A stretch of DNA of 64,000 nt, taken from positions 17,174,001-17,238,000 of the forward strand of contig OZ316898.1 of the NCBI GenBank assembly GCA_973895155.1, read 5' to 3'. Below are positions 35,017 to 44,510 of the stretch, in pieces; position 1 is the stretch's first letter; each line of letters opens with the position of its first letter. The translations under genes and the position numbers were made by a program. A model generated the notes under the pieces. That model did not search any database. It was not told the origin of the DNA and saw only the letters and a list, made by a program, of their open reading frames with translations. Source of the stretch: Marsupella aquatica (taxonomy: Eukaryota > Marchantiophyta).

Positions 35017-35568
35017 ATGGCAACTCACGATTCTTCGCTCCCGGTGGACAATGAGAAAACTTATAACACACAAGGAGTAAGCACGGGGCCGTCCAAGAAG
35101 CTGAAAACGGTCGACCTCGTTCTCAGATTTCTCACTTTTGCTTGCACTCTTGTGGCATTCGTTGTCATGATCAGTAACCTTCAGTCCAAGCGCCCCTTCC
35201 CGACGTTTAAGGTCTGGGCGAAGTATCATTACTCAGATGCCTTCATGTGGTTCGTGGTGGCTAACGGCTTGGCATTCAGCTATGCACTCCTGACCCTTAT
35301 ATTGAGCGCGTTCAACCGGTCACCAAAGATTGCGCGGATAGTCGTTATACTGGATTTGCTAGTAGCCTACATGATCATATCCGGGGCATCAGCTGCTGCT
35401 TCAATTGCCTATATTGGAAAGAACGGATTGAAACAAACAGGGTGGCTGCCTATTTGTAACACTTTCCACCGCTATTGCGCCCATGTTCTCCTGGCCTTGA
35501 CCGCCAGCTTCCTTGGCTGGTCGTTTCTCACTTACATTGTAATCATAGGCCTCCACCGAAAGTACTGA
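35017..35568 (+). CDS. CASP-like (CASPL1-type) four-helix plasma membrane protein
   Basis: CASP and CASPL proteins (DUF588/PF04535) are small plasma membrane scaffolds; CASPs organise the Casparian strip in vascular plants, while roles in other lineages are open. A single 183-aa exon. After a hydrophilic N terminus with KKLKTVDLVLRFL, helix 1 (about 33-53) carries the conserved Arg. Helix 2 is about residues 70-95, and helix 3 (about 108-130) reads IARIVVILDLLVAYMIISG with the conserved Asp. The second outer loop has the CASPL1-like GWLPICNTFHRYC with two cysteines, and helix 4 is LLALTASFLGWSFLTYIVII. ATG 35017 follows a leader region with a possible 5' UTR intron (acceptor-like GCAG at about 34938-34941). 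The length is typical for the family. Confidence 0.92.
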   Translation: MATHDSSLPVDNEKTYNTQGVSTGPSKKLKTVDLVLRFLTFACTLVAFVVMISNLQSKRPFPTFKVWAKYHYSDAFMWFVVANGLAFSYALLTLILSAFNRSPKIARIVVILDLLVAYMIISGASAAASIAYIGKNGLKQTGWLPICNTFHRYCAHVLLALTASFLGWSFLTYIVIIGLHRKY

Positions 35569-36580
35569 GATGGAAGATCCTGATTCTGAGATTGTGTTGG
35601 TTATAATGCACTTCACCTGTATATCTGGTCGTGGGAGCGGATGTAATTTCACTAGGATGCATCTTTCTTTGCGGAGACCTACTCCGGAGCTTGTCCGTTT
35701 CGTTCGCTCAGAGTATTACAAAAGCTTCTGAAAAGTTTCAGACGGGGTTTCAGAGTATCCGTCTCAGCATTCGTCCTATATTGTGGTTTTATTTTATTAC
35801 GTACGTGACTTTGGAAAATGTGATGTCAAGTCCAGTTTGTACAGAAGTACCTCTGTCCGTTTAAAGACCGGCAACATATATGGTGTGCGCCGGAGATTTC
35901 TTATCAATGTTGTCTTGAAACAACACATGTATTTCATGAAGATAATGTTCAGGCAACCATGATCCTTAAAACCTCCGCATGGTTCGTCTACTGACTCGTC
36001 GAAGCAGTCCCCGCCACGCATTGAGTCTTCTTATCATGTCCCACGGCGACCCATGGGAATGTATGTCTGATTCGGCTTTTTAGATTTGGCTCAAGTCGTT
36101 TTATCGATCTCCCGAATAGTCTGATTGGTCTGCTCAGTTTCTAACCTTACCTCAAATGCTCATACCGTCGTTCAGACTATGGTAAATAGTTTCGTATCAC
36201 ATTACAGGTTTTGGCGTCAAAGTTCATATTTGAAACCAAGTTACTAAGAAAGTTTCTGCATCCTAAACAGTGACAGCCACTGGGAATGTTTGCCAAGATC
36301 GTCACATGTCCTTTACGTGAGTTGAATCTGCTGTCCCCGTAACGTTTTTTCGGGAGTGGTTACAATCCTCGTACATCTGAGAATAATTCTAAATTCCATC
36401 CCAACGGGTCATCACTGTCCCGCTGCCTCATCAGCCGCGTACTGTATATCTTCTGCGCGAAGTAATTGTTCTTATTACAGCAACCTGTAATTGCCATTAT
36501 TATGGCAGTGAGTTTTGAAATCTCGTACGTCACTTCGGCTGCTCTAATGGTGATAATACATGCTACCCACCTCCCCGTAC
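35569..36580. other. Spacer 3' of the CASP-like gene
   Basis: No gene seen; the frames at 35631-35864, 35797-36021 and 36360-36653 are short and unrecognised. Confidence 0.4.
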
Positions 36581-36581
36581 C

Positions 36582-36642
36582 CCGACGGGAGAGACGGCCA
36601 TGGCTCATCAATTTATGAGTGCATGGCCGTTTCTCTCGTCGG
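36582..36642. repeat. Strong hairpin with 27-bp arms
   Basis: The left arm starts CCGACGGGAGAGACGGCCAT at 36582; the right arm ends ATGGCCGTTTCTCTCGTCGG at 36642. The arms pair with about three mismatches around a 6-8 nt loop. A half-site, GATGAGTTCATGGCCGTTAT, recurs at about 36689-36708. Confidence 0.85.
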
Positions 36643-36708
36643 CGGAGTGACAAGACGGGCAGACGCCTTTAGTGAAACTTATCAATTGATGAGTTCATGG
36701 CCGTTATC

Positions 36709-38518
36709 CCGGAACACGTTTTAGTCACATACTCCGGCGAGGCGATCGAAATACCCATCGTGCCCACTGAGTCGAGTCGAAGCAATGGCCCGGACAGTAC
36801 CTGATAGGTACCGGGCTGGCCGGGTTTTACAGCAGTGCCCACCTACTGAAGGAAATCTAGAAAGTTTCTTTCATCGAAGAAGTAAGGAACGAGATAAAGC
36901 AGTTGAACGAAGAACGCTAGTAAAGACATTTACATTTGGGCGGGCAGAAGATTTGCAGCTATGATCATAGTACAACGAAAGAATTGAACAGAATTGATTC
37001 CGTTTGATGTGTAATATGGGATTACACTATGAAGAAACATGAACTCTTACAGATCTGGGCTGGGCAGAACGAGACAACTCGACCGGACTCAACTTCACCA
37101 CAATTAAGTGACCCAAGCGATTGGTAGGCTGGGCTAAATTCTCATCTGCTCAATTCAGAGCCCTCGCATATCTGGATTGGTCCCCTCGAGGTGCCGGCCC
37201 CCTTGTGTTGTGTGCTGGCTTTTTGAACAATTCCGGTGAGTTTGTTCGAGTAAAAAAAACAATGCACTCTTACACACATGAACATGCATTTGGTTTGGCG
37301 AGAGGAAATATGTTACAATAAAATGGAATACAAACTTATATATTGGGCGAGAGGAGATATGTTACAATACAATGGATATACAAACTTATTGGGCATTTGA
37401 TTGGAAACAAATTTTTTGATATCATTTTTTTAATACATTTTGCGCATTACAAACTCGCTACAAAATTGAACCTCAACTGCATGGATTTTCTCCCAGCATA
37501 CCGTATAATCATTACCCACCTACTGTATGCTGAGTACTCAGTACTCACGTTAATGACATCGCCGAATATCATTAATTTGTTCAGAAGTATCGTACAATAT
37601 GCTGATTTCGAAGTACACAAATATGGCAGACTGACTTGGAATTGCCACCAACTGCTACGGTCGTCCAAGATTAGTGACAGAGTCCAGGGCGCTAACTTCA
37701 TCGTTCATTTCTCGTCTTGAATGCGAGTCAGACCCGAACATGAGGGACCGGTGGGGCAATCAGCCAAGTCAGGACTTGGGCCTCGTCCTAGCTGGTGACT
37801 AATTGAATGCGAGTCAGACCCAAGTATATCAGTATAATTATCACCCCCATCAGGCATCACCAGTCGAGTATTGATCGGGCAAATCAAGGCTAGTCCTTAG
37901 CTGGTGAACGACTGTAAAAGAAAATTAGAGAAATCATGCTTGGACACGTTTCCAGCGTGACAAGTAGCAGAGTTGAGGAACTAATAACAGCGTCAGCCAA
38001 ATCAAGACTCCTCATGAGTGGTGACAACAGGTAAAGGAATATTAAAAAATCATGCTTCAGCACTTTCCGGCTTTCCCAAGCCTGGGAAAACGTTATTGAC
38101 TTAGACTTGAGAGACTAATAAAGTAACTACCCTGACACCGGTAAGGTTGTTGGGTGCACAATTTCAGAGACGTTGGGATTAGGGACAAGTGGCAATCTGG
38201 ACTCTAAATGAATGTTTATTAGCCCATGCAATTAGGGAGGCTACTGGGACAAGATGCGATCTCGACTCTGATCAATGCTGATTCTCAACTCTACTCAATG
38301 TGTATTAGCCCATGCAATTAGGATTCAGGGAGACGAGTCCCTCTATTGTCAGACGAGTCCCTCTATTGTCATTCAATTGTAGCTCGATTCTCCCCCATAG
38401 TCCACCGGAATACTCTCTCCATTTTTGTCTCACTTTATTTCAGACCTGCACCATTTTTGGTCCCGGTTCACTTTTGAGGTCCGAGGACACACATTTTTGA
38501 GGAGTTCTAATGTTTGAT
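36709..38518. other. Gene-free spacer with short duplications
   Basis: GAATGCGAGTCAGACCC occurs at about 37720 and 37806, each near CTAGCTGGTGA-type words. ATTAGCCCATGCAATTAGG occurs at about 38219 and 38304. AGACGAGTCCCTCTATTGTC is exactly repeated at 38331 and 38351. No coding is supported. Confidence 0.55.
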
Positions 38519-38636
38519 GGTTTTAACTTATTCACAAATAATGTAAAACTATAATATCAATTTTAAAATAAAAAATATATTGATATTTTTAAAATTGATA
38601 TTAAAGGTTTATGTCATTTTTTAATAAGTTAAAAAC
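38519..38636. mobile_element. Near-perfect AT-rich foldback element (MITE-like)
   Basis: The outer arms are GGTTTTAACTTATT (38519-38532) and AATAAGTTAAAAACC (about 38622-38636). The inner arms, TAATATCAATTTTAAAA and TTTTAAAATTGATATTA, pair perfectly. The whole 118 bp is one long inverted repeat around an A/T centre. No coding. It resembles a foldback MITE; the flanking duplication is not obvious. Confidence 0.8.
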
Positions 38637-38929
38637 CCGGTCACCTTTCTCTTATAGTCACTTTTGCACATTTTCGAACACAAGTCAATTTCGAACAGAG
38701 GACCCGAGCATTGTGTTGATATGATGTTGTGTTTGAGTGAAAATGTATTTTTTGCCTAATTAAAGTCACTGTTTTGATCATATTCGAACACAGCGCCCGG
38801 GCGGTGTGTTCGGGGGAAGAGGGTAGTATTAGATTAAATAGAAGAGAACAGGTAGTCACCTTACTGTGCCCTTGGTTAGTGGTATTTAATTTAATTTTTT
38901 AATTTTAATTTTGGTTTGAAATGAACTTC

Positions 38930-39150
38930 TATACTTAGATGCAAATGACTTGAACTACGGAGACAAAGGTTGGAAATGTTTGGACCACCACTGAAACAAT
39001 GTCTGAAATTCTAGACAATGTAATCACAAGTTCAGATTATTTAACATTTACTTGTGCCCATTGCCTGCCATGTACAATCAGTAGACACCATATCTAAATG
39101 CCCTGAAGTGATTGTAAGGTCAGCTGAAATATTAAATTATCCAAATTTAA
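38930..39150 (+). repeat. Dispersed repeat family C, copy 1
   Basis: AAATGTTTGGACCACC, AAATTCTAGACAA, ACATTTACTTGTGCCCATTG and CTGCCATGT occur in the order found again at 58255-58480. The copies are in direct orientation and well diverged. Confidence 0.7.
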
Positions 39151-40787
39151 TCTCAAAGGGAATAAAAAGAGGAGAATGGGTAAAGTCACCGAGCATCTTG
39201 CAAAGCAACCCTCAACAAGATATATACTAACAGGTGATGAAACATTCTCATCAGAAGCATGAACAAAACAAGAACACAACGAAAACACCACATATCTAGC
39301 CACATATAGGGGCATTGAAGCTCTCATTGAAAACAAGTGTTGTGGTCCATACTTTGTGAAGCTCTCGTGGGATTTGAAACATAACCACAAAGAAGTACAG
39401 GCCTATGAGCCGGGTGTCCCTGCATCTGGCAGTGCAATTGCCAGACTTCCACTCTGGAAACACTTCCATGGAAACGGGAAAATAAGTTGAGGGTGCAATA
39501 TGGTGGCCTTGAGATGTGAATTAAGGGCGTGGCTATGGGTTGATCAGGGGGATAAGAAATTTGGCTGAGTAGAAACTGTTGCAGACTTAGGAGCCCATCA
39601 GAATTAGATCAGCCTTTGGCCGTCTGATTGCCCCTAAAATGAGATGAGACAGAGTAAACCCTGCCTTACTGGGCCGGTCAATGCTACCTCCCCTCATTTT
39701 TCAAATTCCTTAAACTGGTCCCATAATCACCCGTCAATGCTATCTCCCCTCATTTTTCAAATTCCTTAAGCTGGTCCCATAACTAGAGTTACAAGATGGA
39801 CCATAAATTTGTAACTTTCAGTTATGGCCTAGTTTTTGAGAGGCACTAATGAAATATGCTGCCTTCTCACATCTAGGATCTCCAATCTAATTAAGGGGAT
39901 CGAACTCTATGATCGATTGTGCAAAAGTGACCCCTGCTGGGTAATTTAACCAAACTTAATTGCGATGCATGGGGATATTTGGTCAAGCTCCCAGGCCTTT
40001 ACTTATTATAATATAAAGCTAAAAACTCAATTTGTGGGAAGGAACCCTAGCTTTTAGCAAACTTAGACGTGAAACTTGGGTTCAAGGGAACCCAAAGAGA
40101 CAAAAGGAATGGAACTGACAGTGTTTTGAATGGCTAAGAACCACTATGCATTTCAGATTAAAACCCGTGACAGCCGCATGTTATTACGCGAGGAGAGAAC
40201 ACGAGAAAACTGTGAACCGAGGTTCCTCAATTGAACAAACCAAAATTTTACAATGTGTACGTTTGCTCAGTTCATGACTTCACACACGAGCTCTTCTTCG
40301 TCAGAGAGAGAATGAATCTACATAATTTTCCCCACGGAATTTCATTTAAACCTGAGACAATGGCCCTCCTGGCAGAGGCGGACAGGAGGCACTAGAAAGG
40401 TATGTCTTTACAATTGCGTTCATAAGACCATGAAACCGAAATTGACGCTGAAACTATCACCCAGGTAAGATACTGAAAGATAAAACAACACTTCACAATC
40501 TTAACGCTGTACAAGAAAAAAATAGTGTCGTAACTAACCGGATCATCATAAACGTTTGCAGCAAGACGATTTGACTCGAGCCAAACAAAGAACGGAGGGC
40601 ACTCCCGTTCACACAAGCGCATCCAGTATGGCAGTAGATATATGTCATCCATGTACGAGTAGTATTGGAGCTTGAATTAATGGCTCACTCAGGCCCACGA
40701 ATACGATCAAGATTATGACCAAACATCCAAAAGATTGCAGAAAGTCCGTGCAGAATATCTGCCAAAACAAAGTGCAAGAAGTCAGAG
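39151..40787. other. Spacer with a 56-bp tandem duplication
   Basis: GTCAATGCTACCTCCCCTCA at 39677 and GTCAATGCTATCTCCCCTCA at 39733 head two nearly identical 56-bp units ending GGTCCCATAA. The remainder has no recognisable gene; its right end is the 3' flank of the receptor kinase. Confidence 0.6.
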
Positions 40788-43700
40788 TTATTTGCCTAAG
40801 TGTTTAGATCTAAAACTTGCAGGACCACATTGTTCTGACAATTGAATACCACTACTGTCGCTTTGTAGTTTACAACTAGAACTGTCACCAAAGAAAGATT
40901 TGGAAAGGAGAATCATGTGATCAGGTCGTGGAGCCTCATCGTCCTCCTCGTCATGATCTCCGTCTTCTCGGATACGATTGAGCTCAACCCACAGATTTTG
41001 GAGGTCTTTCCAAATCTTATTCATGGTAGGTCTTGCTTTGGATCGCAGCTCTACACAATCCATGGCCAATCTCCCGACGTTCAAGATGGACTCATGGCCA
41101 GCTGGGTCACTGTAGGTCTCTATAAGGGCCGGATCAATCAGTTCGTGCAAATCTTCTCTATTAATGTGTGAACTCGCGAAGTTCACTAGACTGTTGTCAT
41201 CTCCACCCCTGCTGAAGTCGAGTGCAGGCTTTGCTGAGATAAGCTCAAGAAGGACCACTCCAAAGCTAAAGACATCACTTTTCTCGGTCAAGCGCCAGGT
41301 GGTGAAATACTCAGGATCCATGTAGCCCAAGGTGCCCTGGTCAGGCCGAGTAAATAGATGGGTGGCTTGGAGAGGAGCCAATTTGGAAATTCCAAAATCT
41401 GCCACTTTCGCATCAAAATCATCAGTTAATAAGATGTTTGCTGACTTGACATCCCTGTGAAATATTGGAGAAGTAGTCGAAGCGTGGAGGTAGTTTAGAG
41501 CATTGGCAGTTTGAACCGCGATGTTAAGGCGTTGTTTCCAGCTCAAACGATCAGCCCCAATTTTGCCTTGAAGATGCTCTTGGAGTGTGCCATTAGAAAC
41601 AAACTCGAACACAAGGACAGCAGTCTTGTTCTCCAGACAGCAACCTAGCAATTTCACGAGATTGCGGTGGTTCACCTGGGACAAGATCTTCACCTCGTTC
41701 AAGAATTGTTCCTTATCTCTCTCGGATCCCTCGCCCTTGCTTCTCTTGATGGCGACCATGGTTCCGTCATTGAGTTTGCCAATGTATACCGTCCCAAAGC
41801 CTCCTTCCCCTATTTGTGCACTCTTTGCAAAGTTGGCTGTGGCTTTCTTTATCTCCCTAAGTGACATGAGTGCTGCCGAGTCCCTCTCCAGTAGTGTGTT
41901 GATGAGATCTGCATCTTGCTGGTGCCTTTTCTGGTACACTCTCCATCGCCAGGTTGCAGCGAAACAACTTCCCAGAGCTATTGTCAAAGATCCAGCAGTA
42001 GTGACCAGCAGTACCCACCAATGTACACCACCAGCTGCTCCTAGGGAACATGGATCTAATGGAAAACCACAAAGTCCAACATTACCAGCAAAGATTTGAC
42101 GACTAAATAAGGTACTGTTTGGCGGCATTGGAGGAATCGGTCCTGATAAATTGTTGTTTGACAGATCCAGAGCCTGTAGAGACGGGAGCTTAAAGATCTC
42201 TTCAGGAACAGCTCCACCAATATCATTATAAGAGATATTGAAAAGCCGGAGAGATGGCAAACACGAGCTGCTGAAAGTTGACCCCGGCATCTCCCCTTTC
42301 AAGTGACTATTGCTGAGATCCAGAACTGCAAGCTGAGTTATGTTCCGAAGACATGCTTTAGAAAGATACGTTCCCGAAAAATTGTTACCTCCAAGCCGAA
42401 CCTGTTCCAGACCGTAACCCAGATTGTGACCCCGATTGAGATTGTCTAAGGTAGCCTTTATTGGGTCTAGAATGGCTGCTGATGTACTCCAGCGAAGATT
42501 GTTGTTGCTGAGGTCGACCACTATCATGTATACGTGGTCCATATTTATGATTCCTGAGAGGTCTCCTGTGAGGAGGTTATTTTGCAATCGCAAGTCAACT
42601 GCGTAAGAACCGTTGACAAGTAGTTTGTTTATGTCGCCACGCAAGCGGTTATTTTGGAGCCACAAATAGTAGCTTGCAGGAAAGAGATTTGAAGGAATGT
42701 CTCCACTCAAATTATTGTAGCTAAGATCAAGAGTATTAAAACACGAATCCCTCGTGACTTCAGGTATACTACCATTAAGGAAGTTGTGTGACAAATTGAA
42801 GGACGGACAGCCTGCTAAATTTTGCAGCATATCGTTCGGGATATTTCCGACGAGGCGATTTTGAGATAAATCTACGGCTAAATCCAAGACAACGAGACTA
42901 AAGTTTGGCTGCAGTTTGGAAAATCCAAAAGGGATAGTCCCTGATAATCTATTGTGGGATATATTTAGGTACTGCAAATGACTCAAATCTGTTACAGCAG
43001 ATGGAATGGCGTCTTCTAGCTCATTGAAGGAGGCGGACAATCGCCTTAGACTACTATTGGCAACCACAAACCAAGACTCTGAAAATTTTGTGAAGCAGTT
43101 GTTGTCGAGCTTCAACTCGACAAGATCTGTTGCATTTGGCAGAGCAGGAATGGTACCGGTGAGAGAATTATGAGAAAGATCTACAGAGAGCAGAGTACCT
43201 AGGTGACCGATCTCTTTCGGGAACTGGCCAAACAGTTGATTGTGAGCTACATTAAGAAACTGCAAATTCTTGAGGCCGTCCAGACTCGGGATCTCACCCG
43301 ATAGGTTATTTTGCTGAAGCGAAATAAACTGCAGGCTCCGGCAGGAAGATACACTGGGTGGTATATGGCCAGATATAGAGTTGAATGAGAGATCGAGGTG
43401 GGCAAGTGTCGTCATATTCCAGATACTAGGAAAGTCCAACAAACCATTGGATGACAGGTCCAGATAGGTGAGTCGTGTCAAATTGCCAACGTGGAAAAGA
43501 AACCCATGGTTGGATGACACATCAAAATGACGAAGATCTCTAAGGTTAGACAATAGATCCAGATTGACGTCAAGACTATTAAAGTATAAATCTGAATTGA
43601 GAGAATCCATGGGCGCAGTCCAGCCGGAGAAATCAAGCGCCCACACAGTAAAATTGTTGGAGCAAGTCACTCCAGCCCAGGCACATGTATTCTCGTCCCG

Positions 43701-43895
43701 CTCCTTCCAGTCGTTCCAATATCCTCCGCCATACCAAAGAAAAGAATTCTTTTCTTTGAACTGGAGAAGGGTCTGCACTTCGTCACTTCGATTCTGAGCA
43801 TCCACTGGCAGCAACAAGACCCAAATCAGCACGACTGCCACAGCTTGAAAGTATGTCGAGAGCGCAGGGAGCGCCAACTGATACCTCGCCGCCAT
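40788..43895 (-). CDS. LRR receptor kinase with WAK-like kinase domain
   Basis: A single uninterrupted exon of 1035 aa from ATG 43895 (CACAATGGCG context; an in-frame ATG at 43937 would add 14 residues, but the tandem pseudogene also begins MAAR). Signal peptide about 1-33, an N-terminal cap with DWKERDENTCAWAGVTC, and then roughly 15-18 LRRs (about 110-600) of the plant IPxxL-type, for example LAHLDLSFNSISGHIP and LQALDLSNNNLSGPIP. A Cys cap GNVGLCGFPLDPC follows, then a transmembrane helix at about 627-648. The kinase (about 685-965) has GEGGFGTVY (696-704), the VAIKR lysine at 717, HRDVKSANILL (HRD 813-815) and DFG (833-835), so all catalytic residues are intact and it is an RD kinase. Kinase wording such as QGTLGYMDPEYFTTWRLTEK resembles WAK-like/LRK10L-2 kinases rather than typical LRR kinases. 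The C-terminal tail is acidic (DGDHDEEDDEAP). Ligand unknown. Confidence 0.93.
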   Translation of the reverse strand: MAARYQLALPALSTYFQAVAVVLIWVLLLPVDAQNRSDEVQTLLQFKEKNSFLWYGGGYWNDWKERDENTCAWAGVTCSNNFTVWALDFSGWTAPMDSLNSDLYFNSLDVNLDLLSNLRDLRHFDVSSNHGFLFHVGNLTRLTYLDLSSNGLLDFPSIWNMTTLAHLDLSFNSISGHIPPSVSSCRSLQFISLQQNNLSGEIPSLDGLKNLQFLNVAHNQLFGQFPKEIGHLGTLLSVDLSHNSLTGTIPALPNATDLVELKLDNNCFTKFSESWFVVANSSLRRLSASFNELEDAIPSAVTDLSHLQYLNISHNRLSGTIPFGFSKLQPNFSLVVLDLAVDLSQNRLVGNIPNDMLQNLAGCPSFNLSHNFLNGSIPEVTRDSCFNTLDLSYNNLSGDIPSNLFPASYYLWLQNNRLRGDINKLLVNGSYAVDLRLQNNLLTGDLSGIINMDHVYMIVVDLSNNNLRWSTSAAILDPIKATLDNLNRGHNLGYGLEQVRLGGNNFSGTYLSKACLRNITQLAVLDLSNSHLKGEMPGSTFSSSCLPSLRLFNISYNDIGGAVPEEIFKLPSLQALDLSNNNLSGPIPPMPPNSTLFSRQIFAGNVGLCGFPLDPCSLGAAGGVHWWVLLVTTAGSLTIALGSCFAATWRWRVYQKRHQQDADLINTLLERDSAALMSLREIKKATANFAKSAQIGEGGFGTVYIGKLNDGTMVAIKRSKGEGSERDKEQFLNEVKILSQVNHRNLVKLLGCCLENKTAVLVFEFVSNGTLQEHLQGKIGADRLSWKQRLNIAVQTANALNYLHASTTSPIFHRDVKSANILLTDDFDAKVADFGISKLAPLQATHLFTRPDQGTLGYMDPEYFTTWRLTEKSDVFSFGVVLLELISAKPALDFSRGGDDNSLVNFASSHINREDLHELIDPALIETYSDPAGHESILNVGRLAMDCVELRSKARPTMNKIWKDLQNLWVELNRIREDGDHDEEDDEAPRPDHMILLSKSFFGDSSSCKLQSDSSGIQLSEQCGPASFRSKHLGK

Positions 43896-44510
43896 TGTGC
43901 GCGTGTAGAACTCGTCCCGACTGCTGTCACTGCACACAGAAAATTTGACGCAACCTCTACTGATGGATTTATTTGGCTACAACGTACATGATCGACATGA
44001 TCGACCTCGGTGAAGTGCATAAGAGGGGAGCCAGGCCAGAGAGGGCAAGTCATTGGCAACTCTAGAGTGAAATCCCGTCCTCTCGATCCGCAAGTTCATC
44101 ATATCCGCTTATTGATGCATTCGTGAGAGATCATGTGGGATCCTTACGCGAGGAACAACTTGGTTCAGGTGGGCTCCTCGCTCATGCGGCATCTTGAAAT
44201 CTTTGCTATGGAGAGGAGAAAATTCGAGGTTTCTTCTTATCTTGTTGTAAAATAAAATTGATAGTTGGACCGGGGGTTTCAGTCTTCCAAAAGTTCCACC
44301 GGGAGTTCCACAAAGGATCGAGGAAAGCATTCTAATGACTGTCTGGTATATATATATCACTGCCAAAAGGACAGGAACGCCAAACTTACCGGGAGACAGT
44401 CTGGTATGGAAACAGTTCAACGACGCATCGAGAATCTTGGAAAGCATTCCAATGACTGTCTTGTATGGAGTCTCCTCATCTAGCGATAGGAGCTGGAAAC
44501 CCCGTATGTT
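43896..44510 (-). other. 5' flank of the receptor kinase, duplicated with the gene
   Basis: Matches 49080-49720 in the same orientation: CTTGGTTCA-GTGG, TTTGCTATGGAG, GGTTTCAGTCTTC, CGACGC-TCGAGAAT and CTAGCGATAGGAGCTG occur in both in the same order. The segment therefore carries the promoter that was copied with the gene. It also holds an internal repeat (GGAAAGCATTCTAATGACTG / GGAAAGCATTCCAATGACTG). Confidence 0.75.

Noticed and set aside
41587-42099. 170-codon plus-strand frame
   Set aside because: Antisense shadow of the receptor kinase; a related frame at 47276 follows from the pseudogene.
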